Source: Fictibacillus phosphorivorans (GTDB taxonomy: Bacteria > Bacillota > Bacilli > Bacillales > Fictibacillaceae). From it: a stretch of 64,000 nt of DNA. The DNA lies in contig NZ_CP015378.1 of NCBI RefSeq assembly GCF_001629705.1, positions 2,666,001 through 2,730,000 of the forward strand. The letters run 5' to 3'. The notes beneath the pieces are model-generated. The model was not told where the DNA came from. It did no database searches and worked only from the letters and a program-made list of their open reading frames with translations. Below are positions 16,547 through 25,218 of the stretch, piece after piece (the first letter of the stretch is position 1; every line of letters starts with the position of its first letter). The position numbers and the translations under genes are program-made.

Positions 16547-17461
16547 ATATGCTGGATTCGGATATCTCTTACTTGTTATCCAGCTCTGCAAAAATTGTTC
16601 CGCTCGATCATGACCAAACGTATACAGTTCATTCTTCGCTTCTGAAGACAATTGAAAATCGATGACAGATACATGCTTTACAGGCATAAAAATAATATCT
16701 CTGGCGTCGTGTGAATCAATGTATCGGTTATCATGAGCTTGCATCATCGTTTCAAACAGTGCTTTAAAAAGATGAACAGCATTCTTCACATTGTGTGTTG
16801 GAATGTGGTCGTTGATATATGAACTTAATTGAAAACCTAGCACCGGCCGAACGGGCACTCTATCTTTTCTTTGGAATAGCCACATCGGAAAATTACTCAA
16901 TACACCTCCATCAACAATAAAACTTTTTTGTCCAACACGATTGAAGAGTTTGATCGGATAGAAGAAATAAGGAAGACTGCAACTCATTCTTACTGCTCTT
17001 GCCACTGGAAAACGCTCTGGCAACAAACCATATTCCTCAAGATCATCTGGCAAAACAATAAGCCTTCCTCGAGAAATATCAGACGCAATAATCTTTAAAC
17101 TGCCATATGGAATATCCGCAAATGTAACAATTCCACGTGCCGCTAGAAGAGAAGCTACCCAGTTCTCCAGATAATCCCCCTTAAACAGACCAAGCTTCCA
17201 ATAAAGCTTCAACCAGTTCATAAAAGGTACTGGCACAATCGTTTTACTTGTATCAAGAAATTTTCTAAAGTCTAATTTATCAATAATTTCTTTCATTTCC
17301 CCCGACGTATAACCTGCTTTGATTAAAGCAGCCATCAATGCCCCCGCACTTGTCCCAGCTACCCTCTCAAAACTGAGGCCTCGATTCTCAGCTGCTTCAA
17401 CAGCACCAATCAACGAAAGCGCCTTGATGCCCCCACCCGAAAATACTCCATCAATTCGCAT
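16532..17461 (-). CDS. yqhO: Patatin-like phospholipase YqhO
   Basis: Predicted cytoplasmic acyl hydrolase with a Ser-Asp dyad. In the 309 residues the oxyanion loop is SGGGIKA (8-14), the nucleophile elbow GTSAG lies at 36-40 (S38) and the catalytic Asp is in VDGGVLSNFP. ATG at 17461 is spaced about eight bases from GGAGG; upstream in-frame GTG and ATG codons overlap that ribosome site. Substrate unknown. Convergent with yqhP, sharing its terminator. Confidence 0.9.
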   Translation of the reverse strand: MRIDGVFSGGGIKALSLIGAVEAAENRGLSFERVAGTSAGALMAALIKAGYTSGEMKEIIDKLDFRKFLDTSKTIVPVPFMNWLKLYWKLGLFKGDYLENWVASLLAARGIVTFADIPYGSLKIIASDISRGRLIVLPDDLEEYGLLPERFPVARAVRMSCSLPYFFYPIKLFNRVGQKSFIVDGGVLSNFPMWLFQRKDRVPVRPVLGFQLSSYINDHIPTHNVKNAVHLFKALFETMMQAHDNRYIDSHDARDIIFMPVKHVSVIDFQLSSEAKNELYTFGHDRAEQFLQSWITSKRYPNPAYKNRA

Positions 17462-17559
17462 AAACATCTCCTCCACTACTATCCTAATCAGCAGAAGATG
17501 TCCTTTATAACCGATTCTTCAAAATAAAGTCTTTTGTTATAGGTTCAAAAAGTTGGTTT

Positions 17560-17574
17560 GTTCACGCAGTGAAC
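17560..17574. other. Short perfect inverted repeat
   Basis: GTTCAC-GCA-GTGAAC, adjoining the 21-bp array at 17597. Lacks a T-run. It could be part of the same element or an operator; nothing decides. Confidence 0.35.
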
Positions 17575-17590
17575 GGCGGTGTAGTTTAAC

Positions 17591-17695
17591 AAGAATACTG
17601 TCCACTTTTTTGCAAGAATACTGTCCGGTTTCCCCCGTTTACTGTCCACTTTCCAGATTTTACTGTCCACTTCTTACAAAATACTGTCCATTCAT
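17591..17695 (+). repeat. 21-bp-period array, core ACTGTCC, five units
   Basis: The core ACTGTCC starts at 17597, 17620, 17641, 17662 and 17683: one 23-bp step and then three exact 21-bp steps. Most units read TACTGTCCACTT. It lies between the mntR terminator and the start of yqhO and has no credible gene. It shares only its period with the CGAG arrays. Confidence 0.75.
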
Positions 17696-17730
17696 GTTTC
17701 CTTACACACCGCACCACACAAAAAATCCAA

Positions 17731-17764
17731 AATAAAAAAACAACCATAAAAAATTATGATTGTT
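17731..17764 (-). terminator. Terminator of mntR, overlapping its stop codon
   Basis: Stem AACAATCATAA/TTATGGTTGTT (one mismatch, arms 17754-17764 and 17739-17749), then a long T-run on the minus strand. The first arm includes the TAA stop of mntR. Confidence 0.85.
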
Positions 17765-18188
17765 CTTGTTCTTCATTCTTTGCTTGAACTTCTCTTAATG
17801 ATTTTATCCTATTTTCATCTTCTTCAAAAAACTGAACAAGATCTCCAATTCGATCAATAGCGTTCCAACTTAAATGATGTTCGATACCTTCAACATCTTG
17901 GTAGATGTTCTCTTGGTCGACCCCTATAACTTTTAAGAATTCTTCAAGTAACTCGTGTCTGTAAACTAAACGTTTTCCAAGTTTTTTTCCGTTTGGTGTT
18001 AGAACGAAGCCTCTGTATTTTTCATAAACGACATACTTGCCTTTGTCGAGCTTTTGGATCATCTTGGTTACTGAAGAGGGATGCACTTCTAGGTTCTCAG
18101 CAAGATCTGATACCCTGGCATAGCCTTTCTCTTCGATTAGGGCATAGATGCGTTCTATATAGTCTTCCATACTTGGGGTTGGCGGCAA
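17754..18188 (-). CDS. mntR: Manganese-responsive transcriptional regulator MntR
   Basis: DtxR-family repressor that binds Mn(II) and shuts off manganese uptake genes. The 144 residues are very close to B. subtilis MntR: winged helix in the first 70 residues ([24 protein letters not shown]) and the metal-site residues Asp/Glu near the start plus [10 protein letters not shown] and [14 protein letters not shown] at 18188 is preferred because AGGGAG lies seven bases upstream; GTG at 18197 overlaps that site. A SigA promoter candidate lies at 18231-18259. Confidence 0.95.
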   Translation of the reverse strand: MPPTPSMEDYIERIYALIEEKGYARVSDLAENLEVHPSSVTKMIQKLDKGKYVVYEKYRGFVLTPNGKKLGKRLVYRHELLEEFLKVIGVDQENIYQDVEGIEHHLSWNAIDRIGDLVQFFEEDENRIKSLREVQAKNEEQEQS

Positions 18189-18230
18189 ATTGTTCACTCC
18201 CTATACTAAACCAGCTTGGTCTCTATAAAA

Positions 18231-18259
18231 AGGATACTATAGAATGGTAAGCGTGACAA
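18231..18259 (-). promoter_or_regulatory. Candidate SigA promoter of mntR
   Basis: Minus-strand TTGTCA, 17-base spacer, TATCCT, ending about 40 bases before the mntR start and beginning 22 bases after the splB stop codon region. Confidence 0.5.
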
Positions 18260-18281
18260 GGGAAGCAATATTAGCATTTTA

Positions 18282-19319
18282 TCAAGTAAAATATTCAATC
18301 TTAGCTTGAGGAAACATCGTATGAATATAATTCTCTACCGTTTCACGCAGTCTTGTCGCCTGATCATCTTGATAAACATATTTTCCGATTCCATATCTTC
18401 CCCACTTATACTTCCGCTCTTCTTCATTCATCTCAAGCTTTGATTTTGGATAGTTTTTTTCGATAACTCGTTTTGCAGGTTTCGTAAATCGGTGCTGAAT
18501 CAGTTCAAACGTAAGATCGTTCGTTAAGTGCTTTGGAATCTTTGCTTCTAAGGTATCAAATAGTTCTTTATAGCCTTCTTCCCAATCTTTATGAAGATAA
18601 AGAGGTGCCACGATAAACCCTAAGGGATATCCTGCTTCAGCCACTTTAATGGCAGCATTAATGCGCTCTTCAAGCGGACTTGTACCGAGTTCGAAGTTCT
18701 TTATCACATAGTTTGAATTTACGCTAAAACGGAAACGCGTTCTTCCTTGGTGTTTTGCATCCAGTAAATGATCTACATGATGGTATTTCGTCGTAAATCG
18801 AAGTCTCCCTAAATCTGTGGCACCAAAAAACTCAATCGCTCTTTTCAAATTATGAGTAAGATGGTCGATACCGACAATATCCGATGTACAGGAAGCTTCG
18901 AATCGCGTGATCTCAGGCGCTCGCTCTTGCATATACTTTTCTGCCTGAGCAAAGATCTCATCTGTATTCACATAAGTTCGTAGATATGGCTTGCTGCCGA
19001 GTGTCGTCTGTAGATAACAATAATGACAATGCCCCATGCATCCTGTTGCAAGAGGAATCGCGTATTCTGCCGATGGTTTTGATGTATCAAATTTTAATGT
19101 CTTTCTTATACCAACTACAAGCGTTGATTTGGCTGTTCTATACTTTTGAAAATCATTATCTCCTGGCAGATCGCGTATTTGGTTATGTGAAGTTGTCTCT
19201 CTGATTTCAACTTCTAATTTGCTAAAACGGTCGAACAGTTCTTTTCCTAACGGATACTCTAGTGCACGCGGTTCAAAATAGATCAACTGCGGCATAAACG
19301 GTTTATTGGCACCAGCCAT
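18282..19319 (-). CDS. splB: Spore photoproduct lyase
   Basis: Radical-SAM enzyme that directly reverses the UV-induced thymine dimer (spore photoproduct) during germination. The 345 residues carry the 4Fe-4S motif CMGHCHYC (C94, C98, C101) and the hydrogen-donor cysteine C144 in FEASCTSDIVG. ATG at 19319 (MAGANK) follows GGGGTG; the longer in-frame reading is unlikely. There is no splA upstream, unlike B. subtilis: only about 100 bases separate it from nrdJ, including the nrdJ terminator. It must have its own promoter there. Confidence 0.96.
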   Translation of the reverse strand: MAGANKPFMPQLIYFEPRALEYPLGKELFDRFSKLEVEIRETTSHNQIRDLPGDNDFQKYRTAKSTLVVGIRKTLKFDTSKPSAEYAIPLATGCMGHCHYCYLQTTLGSKPYLRTYVNTDEIFAQAEKYMQERAPEITRFEASCTSDIVGIDHLTHNLKRAIEFFGATDLGRLRFTTKYHHVDHLLDAKHQGRTRFRFSVNSNYVIKNFELGTSPLEERINAAIKVAEAGYPLGFIVAPLYLHKDWEEGYKELFDTLEAKIPKHLTNDLTFELIQHRFTKPAKRVIEKNYPKSKLEMNEEERKYKWGRYGIGKYVYQDDQATRLRETVENYIHTMFPQAKIEYFT

Positions 19320-19358
19320 AGTCACACACCCCACAATTTTTATCACAAATGATGGAGT

Positions 19359-19365
19359 TAGTATG
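19359..19365 (-). promoter_or_regulatory. Possible SigG -10 element of splB
   Basis: CATACTA on the minus strand, 40 bases before the splB start and after the nrdJ terminator. It fits the SigG -10 consensus, and spl is forespore-expressed in B. subtilis, but I see no good -35. Confidence 0.35.
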
Positions 19366-19378
19366 TGCTAATATCGAC

Positions 19379-19416
19379 AAAAGAAAAGGGAAGGAACTTT
19401 TCCAGTTCCTTCCCTT
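19379..19416 (-). terminator. Terminator of nrdJ
   Basis: Perfect 13-bp stem AAGGGAAGGAACT/AGTTCCTTCCCTT with a 5-nt loop and then TTCTTTTG on the minus strand, seven bases past the stop. Confidence 0.92.
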
Positions 19417-19422
19417 GCTTTC

Positions 19423-21984
19423 TTATAATCCGCATTTTAATTGGGCGTTACAATTCGTACACGTGTTACAGCCACCGATTTCTTTCACTTTCCCTTTTCG
19501 GCATACCGGGCAAGTGTTACCCACTTCGTTACCAATAGTTACATCTGTAGAACGAAGATCAGTAATCGTATCTAAAATAACAACTTTACTTTTTTCTTCT
19601 TCCATACCAAGATCGATCTCAGTCTGTTCAAATGTCTCTTCTGCTTTAAGTGTCAGAACTTGTGAGTCACGGCTTCCATCAACATATACCGTTCCACCTT
19701 TTGCTCCACCCTTATAAAGGCGTTCGTAAACTTTTTGAACTTGATCCACTGTGTACCCTTTAGGAGCGTTAACTGTTTTTGAGATCGAGCTATCTACCCA
19801 ACGCTGGATGACACACTGCGTATCTGCATGCGCTTCTGGTGCAAGCTCCATCGCAGCAACAAACCATTCAGGCAGCTCATTTTCGTTCGCTCCAGGATTG
19901 TTGTCTAAATATTCTTTAACGATATCAGCTTTTACTTCTATAAATTTCCCAAGACGTCCACTACGGAAGTATGAGAATGAGAAGTAAGGCTCTAATCCTG
20001 TGGAAACACCAACCATGGTTCCTGTGGATCCGGTAGGAGCAACAGTCAACAAGTGAGAGTTACGAATCCCAAATTCTAAAATGTCTTCACGTACATCTTC
20101 AGGAAGCTTTTTCATATAACCCGTTTCAGTAAATCGTCTACGCAGCTCGTTAGTGGTCTCTTCTGTCTCGCCTTCTAAGAACGGGAAGCTTCCCTTTTCT
20201 TTAGCAAGTTCGATCGAAGTGCGGTAAGCCGTTACGGCAATCGTCTCAAAGATTTGGTCAACAAGCTTGTTTCCTTCTTCAGATCCGTAAACGGTCTCGC
20301 AATAGATAAGAAGGTCATGTAATCCCATAACTCCTAACCCTACACGCCGTTCCCCTAGTGCTTGGACGCGGTTTGGTTCTAAGAAATATGGTGTTGCATC
20401 GATTACGTTGTCCTGCATTCGTACGCCAACTTCAACCGTTTGTTTTAGCTTTTCAAAGTCCACCGTTTTGTTTTCTTTGTCAGCCATGTTACCAAGGTTA
20501 ACTGCAGCGAGGTTGCAGACACTGTATGGTGCAAGTGGTTGTTCTCCACACGGATTCGTTGCTACGACTTTTTGACCATAAGCTGTAGCGTTCGTCATGT
20601 CATTTGCATTATCAATAAAGAAAATCCCTGGCTCAGCTGAGTAAGTTGCGCAAATGTTGATGAGGTTCCATAGTTCACGCGCTTGGATTCGTTTGTAGAC
20701 GCGAATACCATAACCTTTCTCTTCCCAAACACGAACATCTCCGACTTCATGCCACTCGTTGTTGTAAGCTTCCATTTCATCAGGCGTGTAAGCCTCAACA
20801 CTTGGAAAACGTAACAAATACTCAGAGTCATTTTCTACAGCTTCCATAAACTCCTTCGTGATCGTAACAGAGATATTTGCACCTGTTAAAAACTCAGAAT
20901 TATGAACGCTGTACGTTCCTCCGTCTCGAAGCATAGTCTCAGCATCACGTAAAACGTCAGAGTCAAATCCGCCTGTTCCTGGAATATCCTTATAGCGAAG
21001 AATTCCTTCATACATCGCTTTTTGAGCTGGTGTCAGCGGTGTGAATTTTAATTTATCTTGTGCGACTTGTTTAATTTTCTCGTCATTTGTATTTTCAATT
21101 AAGTAACGTAAAATGCGGGGATTCTGCATTTTTGAAATAATGAAATCAATAATGTCAGGGTGCCAGTCAGCTAGCATGATCATTTGAGCTCCCCTGCGAC
21201 TTCCTCCCTGTTCGACCAGATGCGTCAGCTTCGCAATATCATCCAACCAGGATACAGAACCTGATGATTTACCGTTTACGCCTCTAGCGAGTGCGTTTTT
21301 CGGTCGAAGTGTAGATCCGTTCGTTCCAACTCCGCCGCCGCGGCTCATGATCTCCATCACTTGCTTACGGTGATCCGAGATGCCTTCACGTGAATCTTTT
21401 ACGTATGGCATTACATAACAGTTAAAATACGTTACATCTGTTTCTGCACCTGCTCCGTATAGAACGCGTCCAGCAGGTACAAAATTCATCTCAGAAAGTT
21501 CTTTATAAAACTTCTGGAAAGATTCTTGGCGTCTCTCTTCCGTCGTTTCTACTGATGCTAAGCCTGTTGCATTTCTTAGTGCGATCTGCTCGTAGTAAAC
21601 TTCTAACGGCTTGTCCATCACATCAAGTGAACGAGTGATCAAACCAGATTCTGCTTCTTCAGGCTTCTCTAATACTGCTTTAAACTCATCTTCAACCAAT
21701 ACGACTGCATTTTTATCGTCCCAGTTGACAGATTGAATAAACCCGAGCCCTCTTGCTGGAAATTTTGGGTCCTCTTTTACCGTTAATACAACAAAGTCAC
21801 CCGGTTTTAACGTTTTCTTTTCTGTGTCTTTAAAGCTGTATCGGTCAAGCATCACTAGCCGAGAAACACCTTTGTGTGTTGTTTTCATCGTAGAAGTTAC
21901 GGGGTGCACTTGTGGAAATTGAGCTATATCACTGTTGAGAGCGTCAATGTTGATACCCTTTTTAACAGTTGCGACTGTGTCCAT
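19423..21984 (-). CDS. nrdJ: Adenosylcobalamin-dependent ribonucleotide reductase (class II)
   Basis: Reduces ribonucleotides to deoxyribonucleotides using a cobalamin-derived thiyl radical, oxygen-independently. In the 853 residues the active-site NPCGEQ lies at 477-482 (C479, E481), with the redox cysteine pair C189 (FNCY) and C490 (SVCNL). The Arg-rich SRRGAQMIM and PTGSTGTMVG are also typical. The C-terminus has a zinc-ribbon-like CPVC-x12-CTNC segment and ends LKCGL. A SigA promoter overlapped by NrdR-type boxes lies upstream. Not present at this locus in B. subtilis, which relies on class Ib NrdEF. Confidence 0.96.
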   Translation of the reverse strand: MDTVATVKKGINIDALNSDIAQFPQVHPVTSTMKTTHKGVSRLVMLDRYSFKDTEKKTLKPGDFVVLTVKEDPKFPARGLGFIQSVNWDDKNAVVLVEDEFKAVLEKPEEAESGLITRSLDVMDKPLEVYYEQIALRNATGLASVETTEERRQESFQKFYKELSEMNFVPAGRVLYGAGAETDVTYFNCYVMPYVKDSREGISDHRKQVMEIMSRGGGVGTNGSTLRPKNALARGVNGKSSGSVSWLDDIAKLTHLVEQGGSRRGAQMIMLADWHPDIIDFIISKMQNPRILRYLIENTNDEKIKQVAQDKLKFTPLTPAQKAMYEGILRYKDIPGTGGFDSDVLRDAETMLRDGGTYSVHNSEFLTGANISVTITKEFMEAVENDSEYLLRFPSVEAYTPDEMEAYNNEWHEVGDVRVWEEKGYGIRVYKRIQARELWNLINICATYSAEPGIFFIDNANDMTNATAYGQKVVATNPCGEQPLAPYSVCNLAAVNLGNMADKENKTVDFEKLKQTVEVGVRMQDNVIDATPYFLEPNRVQALGERRVGLGVMGLHDLLIYCETVYGSEEGNKLVDQIFETIAVTAYRTSIELAKEKGSFPFLEGETEETTNELRRRFTETGYMKKLPEDVREDILEFGIRNSHLLTVAPTGSTGTMVGVSTGLEPYFSFSYFRSGRLGKFIEVKADIVKEYLDNNPGANENELPEWFVAAMELAPEAHADTQCVIQRWVDSSISKTVNAPKGYTVDQVQKVYERLYKGGAKGGTVYVDGSRDSQVLTLKAEETFEQTEIDLGMEEEKSKVVILDTITDLRSTDVTIGNEVGNTCPVCRKGKVKEIGGCNTCTNCNAQLKCGL

Positions 21985-22020
21985 ATTTCTCCTCCTCTAT
22001 TCAAATCACATACGGATGCA

Positions 22021-22069
22021 TATCTATATCTTGTATGTATAAGTTCTACCCTTATACTATATATACGTA
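22021..22069. promoter_or_regulatory. Pair of NrdR-box-like sites
   Basis: Two 16-mers, ATACTATATATACGTA at 22054 and TATCTATATCTTGTAT at 22021, resemble the NrdR box ACACWATATATWGTGT. They are 33 bp apart, about three helical turns, as usual for paired NrdR sites. The upstream one overlaps the -10 and spacer of the nrdJ promoter. NrdR represses reductase genes when dATP/ATP is plentiful. Confidence 0.55.
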
Positions 22070-22082
22070 AACCTCATGTCAA
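22054..22082 (-). promoter_or_regulatory. SigA promoter of nrdJ
   Basis: Minus-strand TTGACA (perfect -35), 17-base spacer, TAGTAT (-10), about 70 bases before the nrdJ start. Confidence 0.8.
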
Positions 22083-22305
22083 AGAAAAAAAATTGTCAAA
22101 CTTAAAATCATGAGGATTTTACAGCAATTCCATGATTCTTGTATATTTATTATGATTTTATTGAAGAATTGGCTTTATTCTAGATTTGTATAATTTGGTA
22201 GTTTTGAAAAGCCGTACAAACACGTGGTTTTCAAAAATTCCTGCTTTTTTCCAAAAAAAATTAATATCTTGACATCTTTTTTTCTGATAATTACAGAGCA
22301 AAAAT

Positions 22306-22341
22306 AAAAAATCGAGATCTCTTTTGAGATATCGATTTTTT
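22306..22341 (-). terminator. Terminator of lipM
   Basis: Long stem with AAATCGA and ATCTC paired to GAGAT and TCGATTT, an AAAA loop and T-runs; four bases after the lipM stop. Confidence 0.9.
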
Positions 22342-22345
22342 TCTA

Positions 22346-23182
22346 TTAACGTCTAAACGTCCAATCGTCGTTGCGATAGCGGGTCTCAGCTATGTGTTCG
22401 ACCTCAGCCCACTGATCTTCTGTTAGTGTATAGGGTACAAGATTAACGTTCAAACCATCCTCGAAGCCTTTTTTAAAAGCAACCTTCGCGTCTTCAATTG
22501 TAACAGGAACATCTAGGAGTGCGTTCACTGCTACAGCTTTTTTCTTAAATGCAGTTTGCATTCTTTCTCGTAATCTGTCACTGGAATACTTAAAAAGATC
22601 GAACAGTTTGTCTTCATCTAAGTCTAGAAGAATAGACCCGTGTTGAAGGATAACACCCTTCTGCCTTGTTTGAGCACTTCCCGCTACTTTTCTTCCTTCT
22701 ACGACTAATTCATACCATGAAGGAGCGTCAAAACAAACAGCTGATCGAGGATTCTTCAATCCCTCACGCTCTTCTTCTGTTTTCGGAACAGCAAAGTAAG
22801 CATCAAGGCCTAAACCTTGAAATCCTTCTTTAATCCCTTCTGAAATCACGCGATACGCTTCCGTAACGCTTTGTGGCATATCTTTGTGTGATTCAGATAC
22901 GATGACGCTATACGTAAGTTCTTGATCATGAAGAACTCCGCGCCCACCAGTTGGACGTCTTACGAAACCTAGTCCGTATTTTTTTACGGCATCAAGGTTA
23001 ATCTCTTTTTCTACTTTTTGAAAGTAGCCAATTGATAAGGTTGCTGGATTCCATCCGTAAAAGCGGATAACAGGTGGAATCTTTCCTTCACTGTGCCAAG
23101 ATAACAGTGCTTCGTCCATTGCCATATTAATTGCAGGTTCGCAATTTCCAGAATCGATATAATACCAGTTTTCTTTTTCCAC
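22346..23182 (-). CDS. lipM: Octanoyl-[GcvH]:protein N-octanoyltransferase
   Basis: Transfers octanoyl from acyl-carrier protein to GcvH, starting lipoate assembly in Bacillus. The 278 residues have the same length and the same catalytic cysteine position as B. subtilis LipM (C150 in [12 protein letters not shown]), plus [19 protein letters not shown] and [17 protein letters not shown] at 23182, nine bases after AGGGAG, is preferred over ATG at 23206. The nearby gcvP/gcvT genes need lipoylated GcvH, so the linkage makes sense. A SigA promoter candidate is just upstream. Confidence 0.95.
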   Translation of the reverse strand: MEKENWYYIDSGNCEPAINMAMDEALLSWHSEGKIPPVIRFYGWNPATLSIGYFQKVEKEINLDAVKKYGLGFVRRPTGGRGVLHDQELTYSVIVSESHKDMPQSVTEAYRVISEGIKEGFQGLGLDAYFAVPKTEEEREGLKNPRSAVCFDAPSWYELVVEGRKVAGSAQTRQKGVILQHGSILLDLDEDKLFDLFKYSSDRLRERMQTAFKKKAVAVNALLDVPVTIEDAKVAFKKGFEDGLNVNLVPYTLTEDQWAEVEHIAETRYRNDDWTFRR

Positions 23183-23214
23183 GTTTTTCGTCTCCCTGCC
23201 ATTCATTCGTAACT

Positions 23215-23242
23215 AGTGTACCAAATTCGGCGAGTGTGTCAA
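23215..23242 (-). promoter_or_regulatory. Candidate SigA promoter of lipM
   Basis: Minus-strand TTGACA, 16-base spacer, TACACT, ending 33 bases before the GTG start. Confidence 0.6.
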
Positions 23243-23270
23243 AACAATCGCTTTAAGTCAGATTTTTCTT

Positions 23271-23299
23271 TTGCCTATATAGCCTTGCACAGCTATAAT
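23271..23299 (+). promoter_or_regulatory. SigA promoter of yqhL
   Basis: TTGCCT, 17-base spacer, TATAAT (perfect -10), about 32 bases before the yqhL ATG. Divergent from the lipM promoter. Confidence 0.7.
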
Positions 23300-23331
23300 T
23301 GGGGTAGATTGTTTAAAGGAGTGCAAGCGTT

Positions 23332-23709
23332 ATGGGATGGATAGTTTTAGCAGGTATTGTAGTAGCATTATTGGCGTATGTAATCGGTATGGGGCTTTAT
23401 CAAAAGAGATTTCTAACTACGTTAAACGAGGAAGAGTTTAAAGCAGGATATCGAAAAGCTCAACTGATCGATGTTCGTGAGCCTGAAGAGTTTAAAAAGG
23501 GTCATATCTTAGGAGCACGTAACATTCCTCTTTCTCAAATGAGACAGAGATTAAAAGAAGTGCGCAGCGATCAGCCTGTTTATCTATATTGTGAGAGTGG
23601 GTTCAGAAGTGCTCGTGCAGCCAATTTTCTTAAAAAGAAAAAGTATGGCCAACTTCATCACCTAAATGGCGGCTTCCGCAAATGGACTGGCCGTGTAAAA
23701 TCAAACTAA
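23332..23709 (+). CDS. yqhL: Membrane-anchored rhodanese-like protein YqhL
   Basis: 125 residues: one N-terminal membrane helix (about 3-22) and a single rhodanese domain (about 35-122) with the motif IDVREPEEFKKGHI and the active-site loop CESGFRSARA (C87). The six-residue loop suggests sulfur rather than phosphate chemistry. Physiological substrate unknown. GGAGTGCAAGCGTT precedes the ATG. It is convergent with gcvPB, with a shared terminator. Confidence 0.9.
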   Translation: MGWIVLAGIVVALLAYVIGMGLYQKRFLTTLNEEEFKAGYRKAQLIDVREPEEFKKGHILGARNIPLSQMRQRLKEVRSDQPVYLYCESGFRSARAANFLKKKKYGQLHHLNGGFRKWTGRVKSN

Positions 23710-23714
23710 TATGT

Positions 23715-23752
23715 AAAAGCAGCCCAGGAGAATTCTCCCGAGCTGCTTTTTT
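23715..23752. terminator. Bidirectional terminator, yqhL / gcvPB
   Basis: Perfect outer stem AAAAGCAGC/GCTGCTTTT with an inner GGAGAATTCTCC palindrome and T-runs on both strands. Confidence 0.85.
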
Positions 23753-23754
23753 GT

Positions 23755-25218
23755 TTAAACTTGTTTTGTATATTTTAAGATTGGCTTTCTGGCAGCTGTT
23801 GCTTCATCCAGTCGTTTAACAACAGTAGTATGAGGAGCTTCTTGAACCAATTCAGGTGTCTCTTCAGCTTCCTTTGAAATCTGAATCATCTTCTCGATAA
23901 ATTCATCGAGGGTTTCTTTTGATTCCGTTTCTGTCGGCTCGATCATGATCGCTTCTTCGACACTTAACGGGAAGTAGATCGTTGGCGGGTGATAGCCAAA
24001 GTCTAAGAGACGTTTTGCGATATCAAGTGTTCTCACGCCAAGTTTCTTTTGACGACGTCCTGATAATACGAACTCATGTTTACAGTGTTGTGTAAACGGA
24101 AGATCGAAATGAGGCTCAAGTCGGCGCATCATATAGTTCGCGTTTAACACGGCGTTCTCTGAAACTTGATGTAATCCGTCTGGCCCCATCGTCATGATGT
24201 ACGTAAACGCACGTACATTTATACCGAAGTTACCGTAAAAAGGCTTCACGCGTCCGATTGATTGCGGGCGATCATATTCAAACTTATAAAGATCGTCCTC
24301 TTTAACGAGAACTGGTTTTGGCAAGAAAGGAATCAGGTCTGCTTTAACTCCAACTGGTCCAGATCCAGGTCCACCACCACCGTGAGGGCCAGTAAATGTT
24401 TTATGAAGATTCAAGTGAACAACGTCAAACCCCATGTCTCCAGGTCGCGCAAATCCTAATATCGCATTTGCGTTCGCTCCATCATAGTATAGCTTCCCAC
24501 CAGCTTCATGGACGATCTTTGCCATTTCTAGAATATGCTCTTCAAAAAGACCAAGGGTATTCGGATTTGTAAGCATAAGCGCCGCCACATCTTGATCGAC
24601 CACTCGCTTCAAATCTTCAAGATCAACGAGACCACGCTCATCAGATTTCACTGTGATCGATTCAAAACCTGCAACCGTTGCAGACGCAGGGTTCGTTCCG
24701 TGTGCTGAATCAGGAACGATTACCTTAGTACGATTGAAGTCACCATTTGCTTCATGGTAGGCACGGATCATCATAAGTCCTGTCCATTCACCATGTGCAC
24801 CAGCAGCTGGTTGAAGCGTAACTTCATCCATACCTGTGATCTCAGCAAGTGATGTTTGCAAGCGGTACATCATCTCCATCGCACCTTGAACCGTCTCTTC
24901 ATCTTGAAGAGGGTGGATATGTGCAAAGCCAGGGAATCGTGCGACATCTTCATTAATCTTCGGATTGTATTTCATCGTACATGAACCTAGTGGATAGAAA
25001 CCAGAATCCACACCATGGTTTCGATTCGATAACGCTGTATAGTGACGAACGATCTGAAGTTCTGATACTTCAGGTAGATCCGGCTCTTCTGTACGCAAAT
25101 AATCGGAAGGTATAATTGATTCTACGTTAATCTCTGGAACGTCAAGTTCAGGAATGCTGTATCCTACTCGACCTGGTTTAGACAATTCAAAAATTAATGA
25201 CTGATGTTCTGTACGCAT
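23755..25218 (-). CDS. gcvPB: Glycine dehydrogenase (decarboxylating) subunit 2
   Basis: PLP-containing half of the two-subunit P protein of the glycine cleavage system. It decarboxylates glycine and passes aminomethyl to lipoylated GcvH. The 487 residues include [26 protein letters not shown] and the PLP-lysine segment [19 protein letters not shown] at 25218 follows GGAGGG and overlaps the gcvPA stop by 25 bases, so the subunits are probably coupled. Last gene of gcvT-gcvPA-gcvPB. Confidence 0.97.
   Translation of the reverse strand: MRTEHQSLIFELSKPGRVGYSIPELDVPEINVESIIPSDYLRTEEPDLPEVSELQIVRHYTALSNRNHGVDSGFYPLGSCTMKYNPKINEDVARFPGFAHIHPLQDEETVQGAMEMMYRLQTSLAEITGMDEVTLQPAAGAHGEWTGLMMIRAYHEANGDFNRTKVIVPDSAHGTNPASATVAGFESITVKSDERGLVDLEDLKRVVDQDVAALMLTNPNTLGLFEEHILEMAKIVHEAGGKLYYDGANANAILGFARPGDMGFDVVHLNLHKTFTGPHGGGGPGSGPVGVKADLIPFLPKPVLVKEDDLYKFEYDRPQSIGRVKPFYGNFGINVRAFTYIMTMGPDGLHQVSENAVLNANYMMRRLEPHFDLPFTQHCKHEFVLSGRRQKKLGVRTLDIAKRLLDFGYHPPTIYFPLSVEEAIMIEPTETESKETLDEFIEKMIQISKEAEETPELVQEAPHTTVVKRLDEATAARKPILKYTKQV

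Larger units (their letters stand above)
21985..22305. other. nrdJ control region and AT-rich spacer
   Basis: The gap between nrdJ and lipM. The first 100 bases hold the nrdJ promoter and NrdR-like boxes; from about 22090 to 22300 the DNA is very AT-rich and I see no gene or clear signal. Confidence 0.6.

Noticed and set aside
17553..17735. Plus-strand ORF with heptad-like repeats EYCPxxx / VYCPxxx / FYCPxxx / KYCPxxx
   Set aside because: The repeats are the 21-bp DNA period (seven codons) read through one frame; there is no ribosome site and the first step of 23 bp breaks the frame. Treated as noncoding array.
19349..19717. Plus-strand ORF antisense to the end of nrdJ
   Set aside because: Antisense to a well-conserved coding region, no ribosome site, unlikely composition; a shadow.
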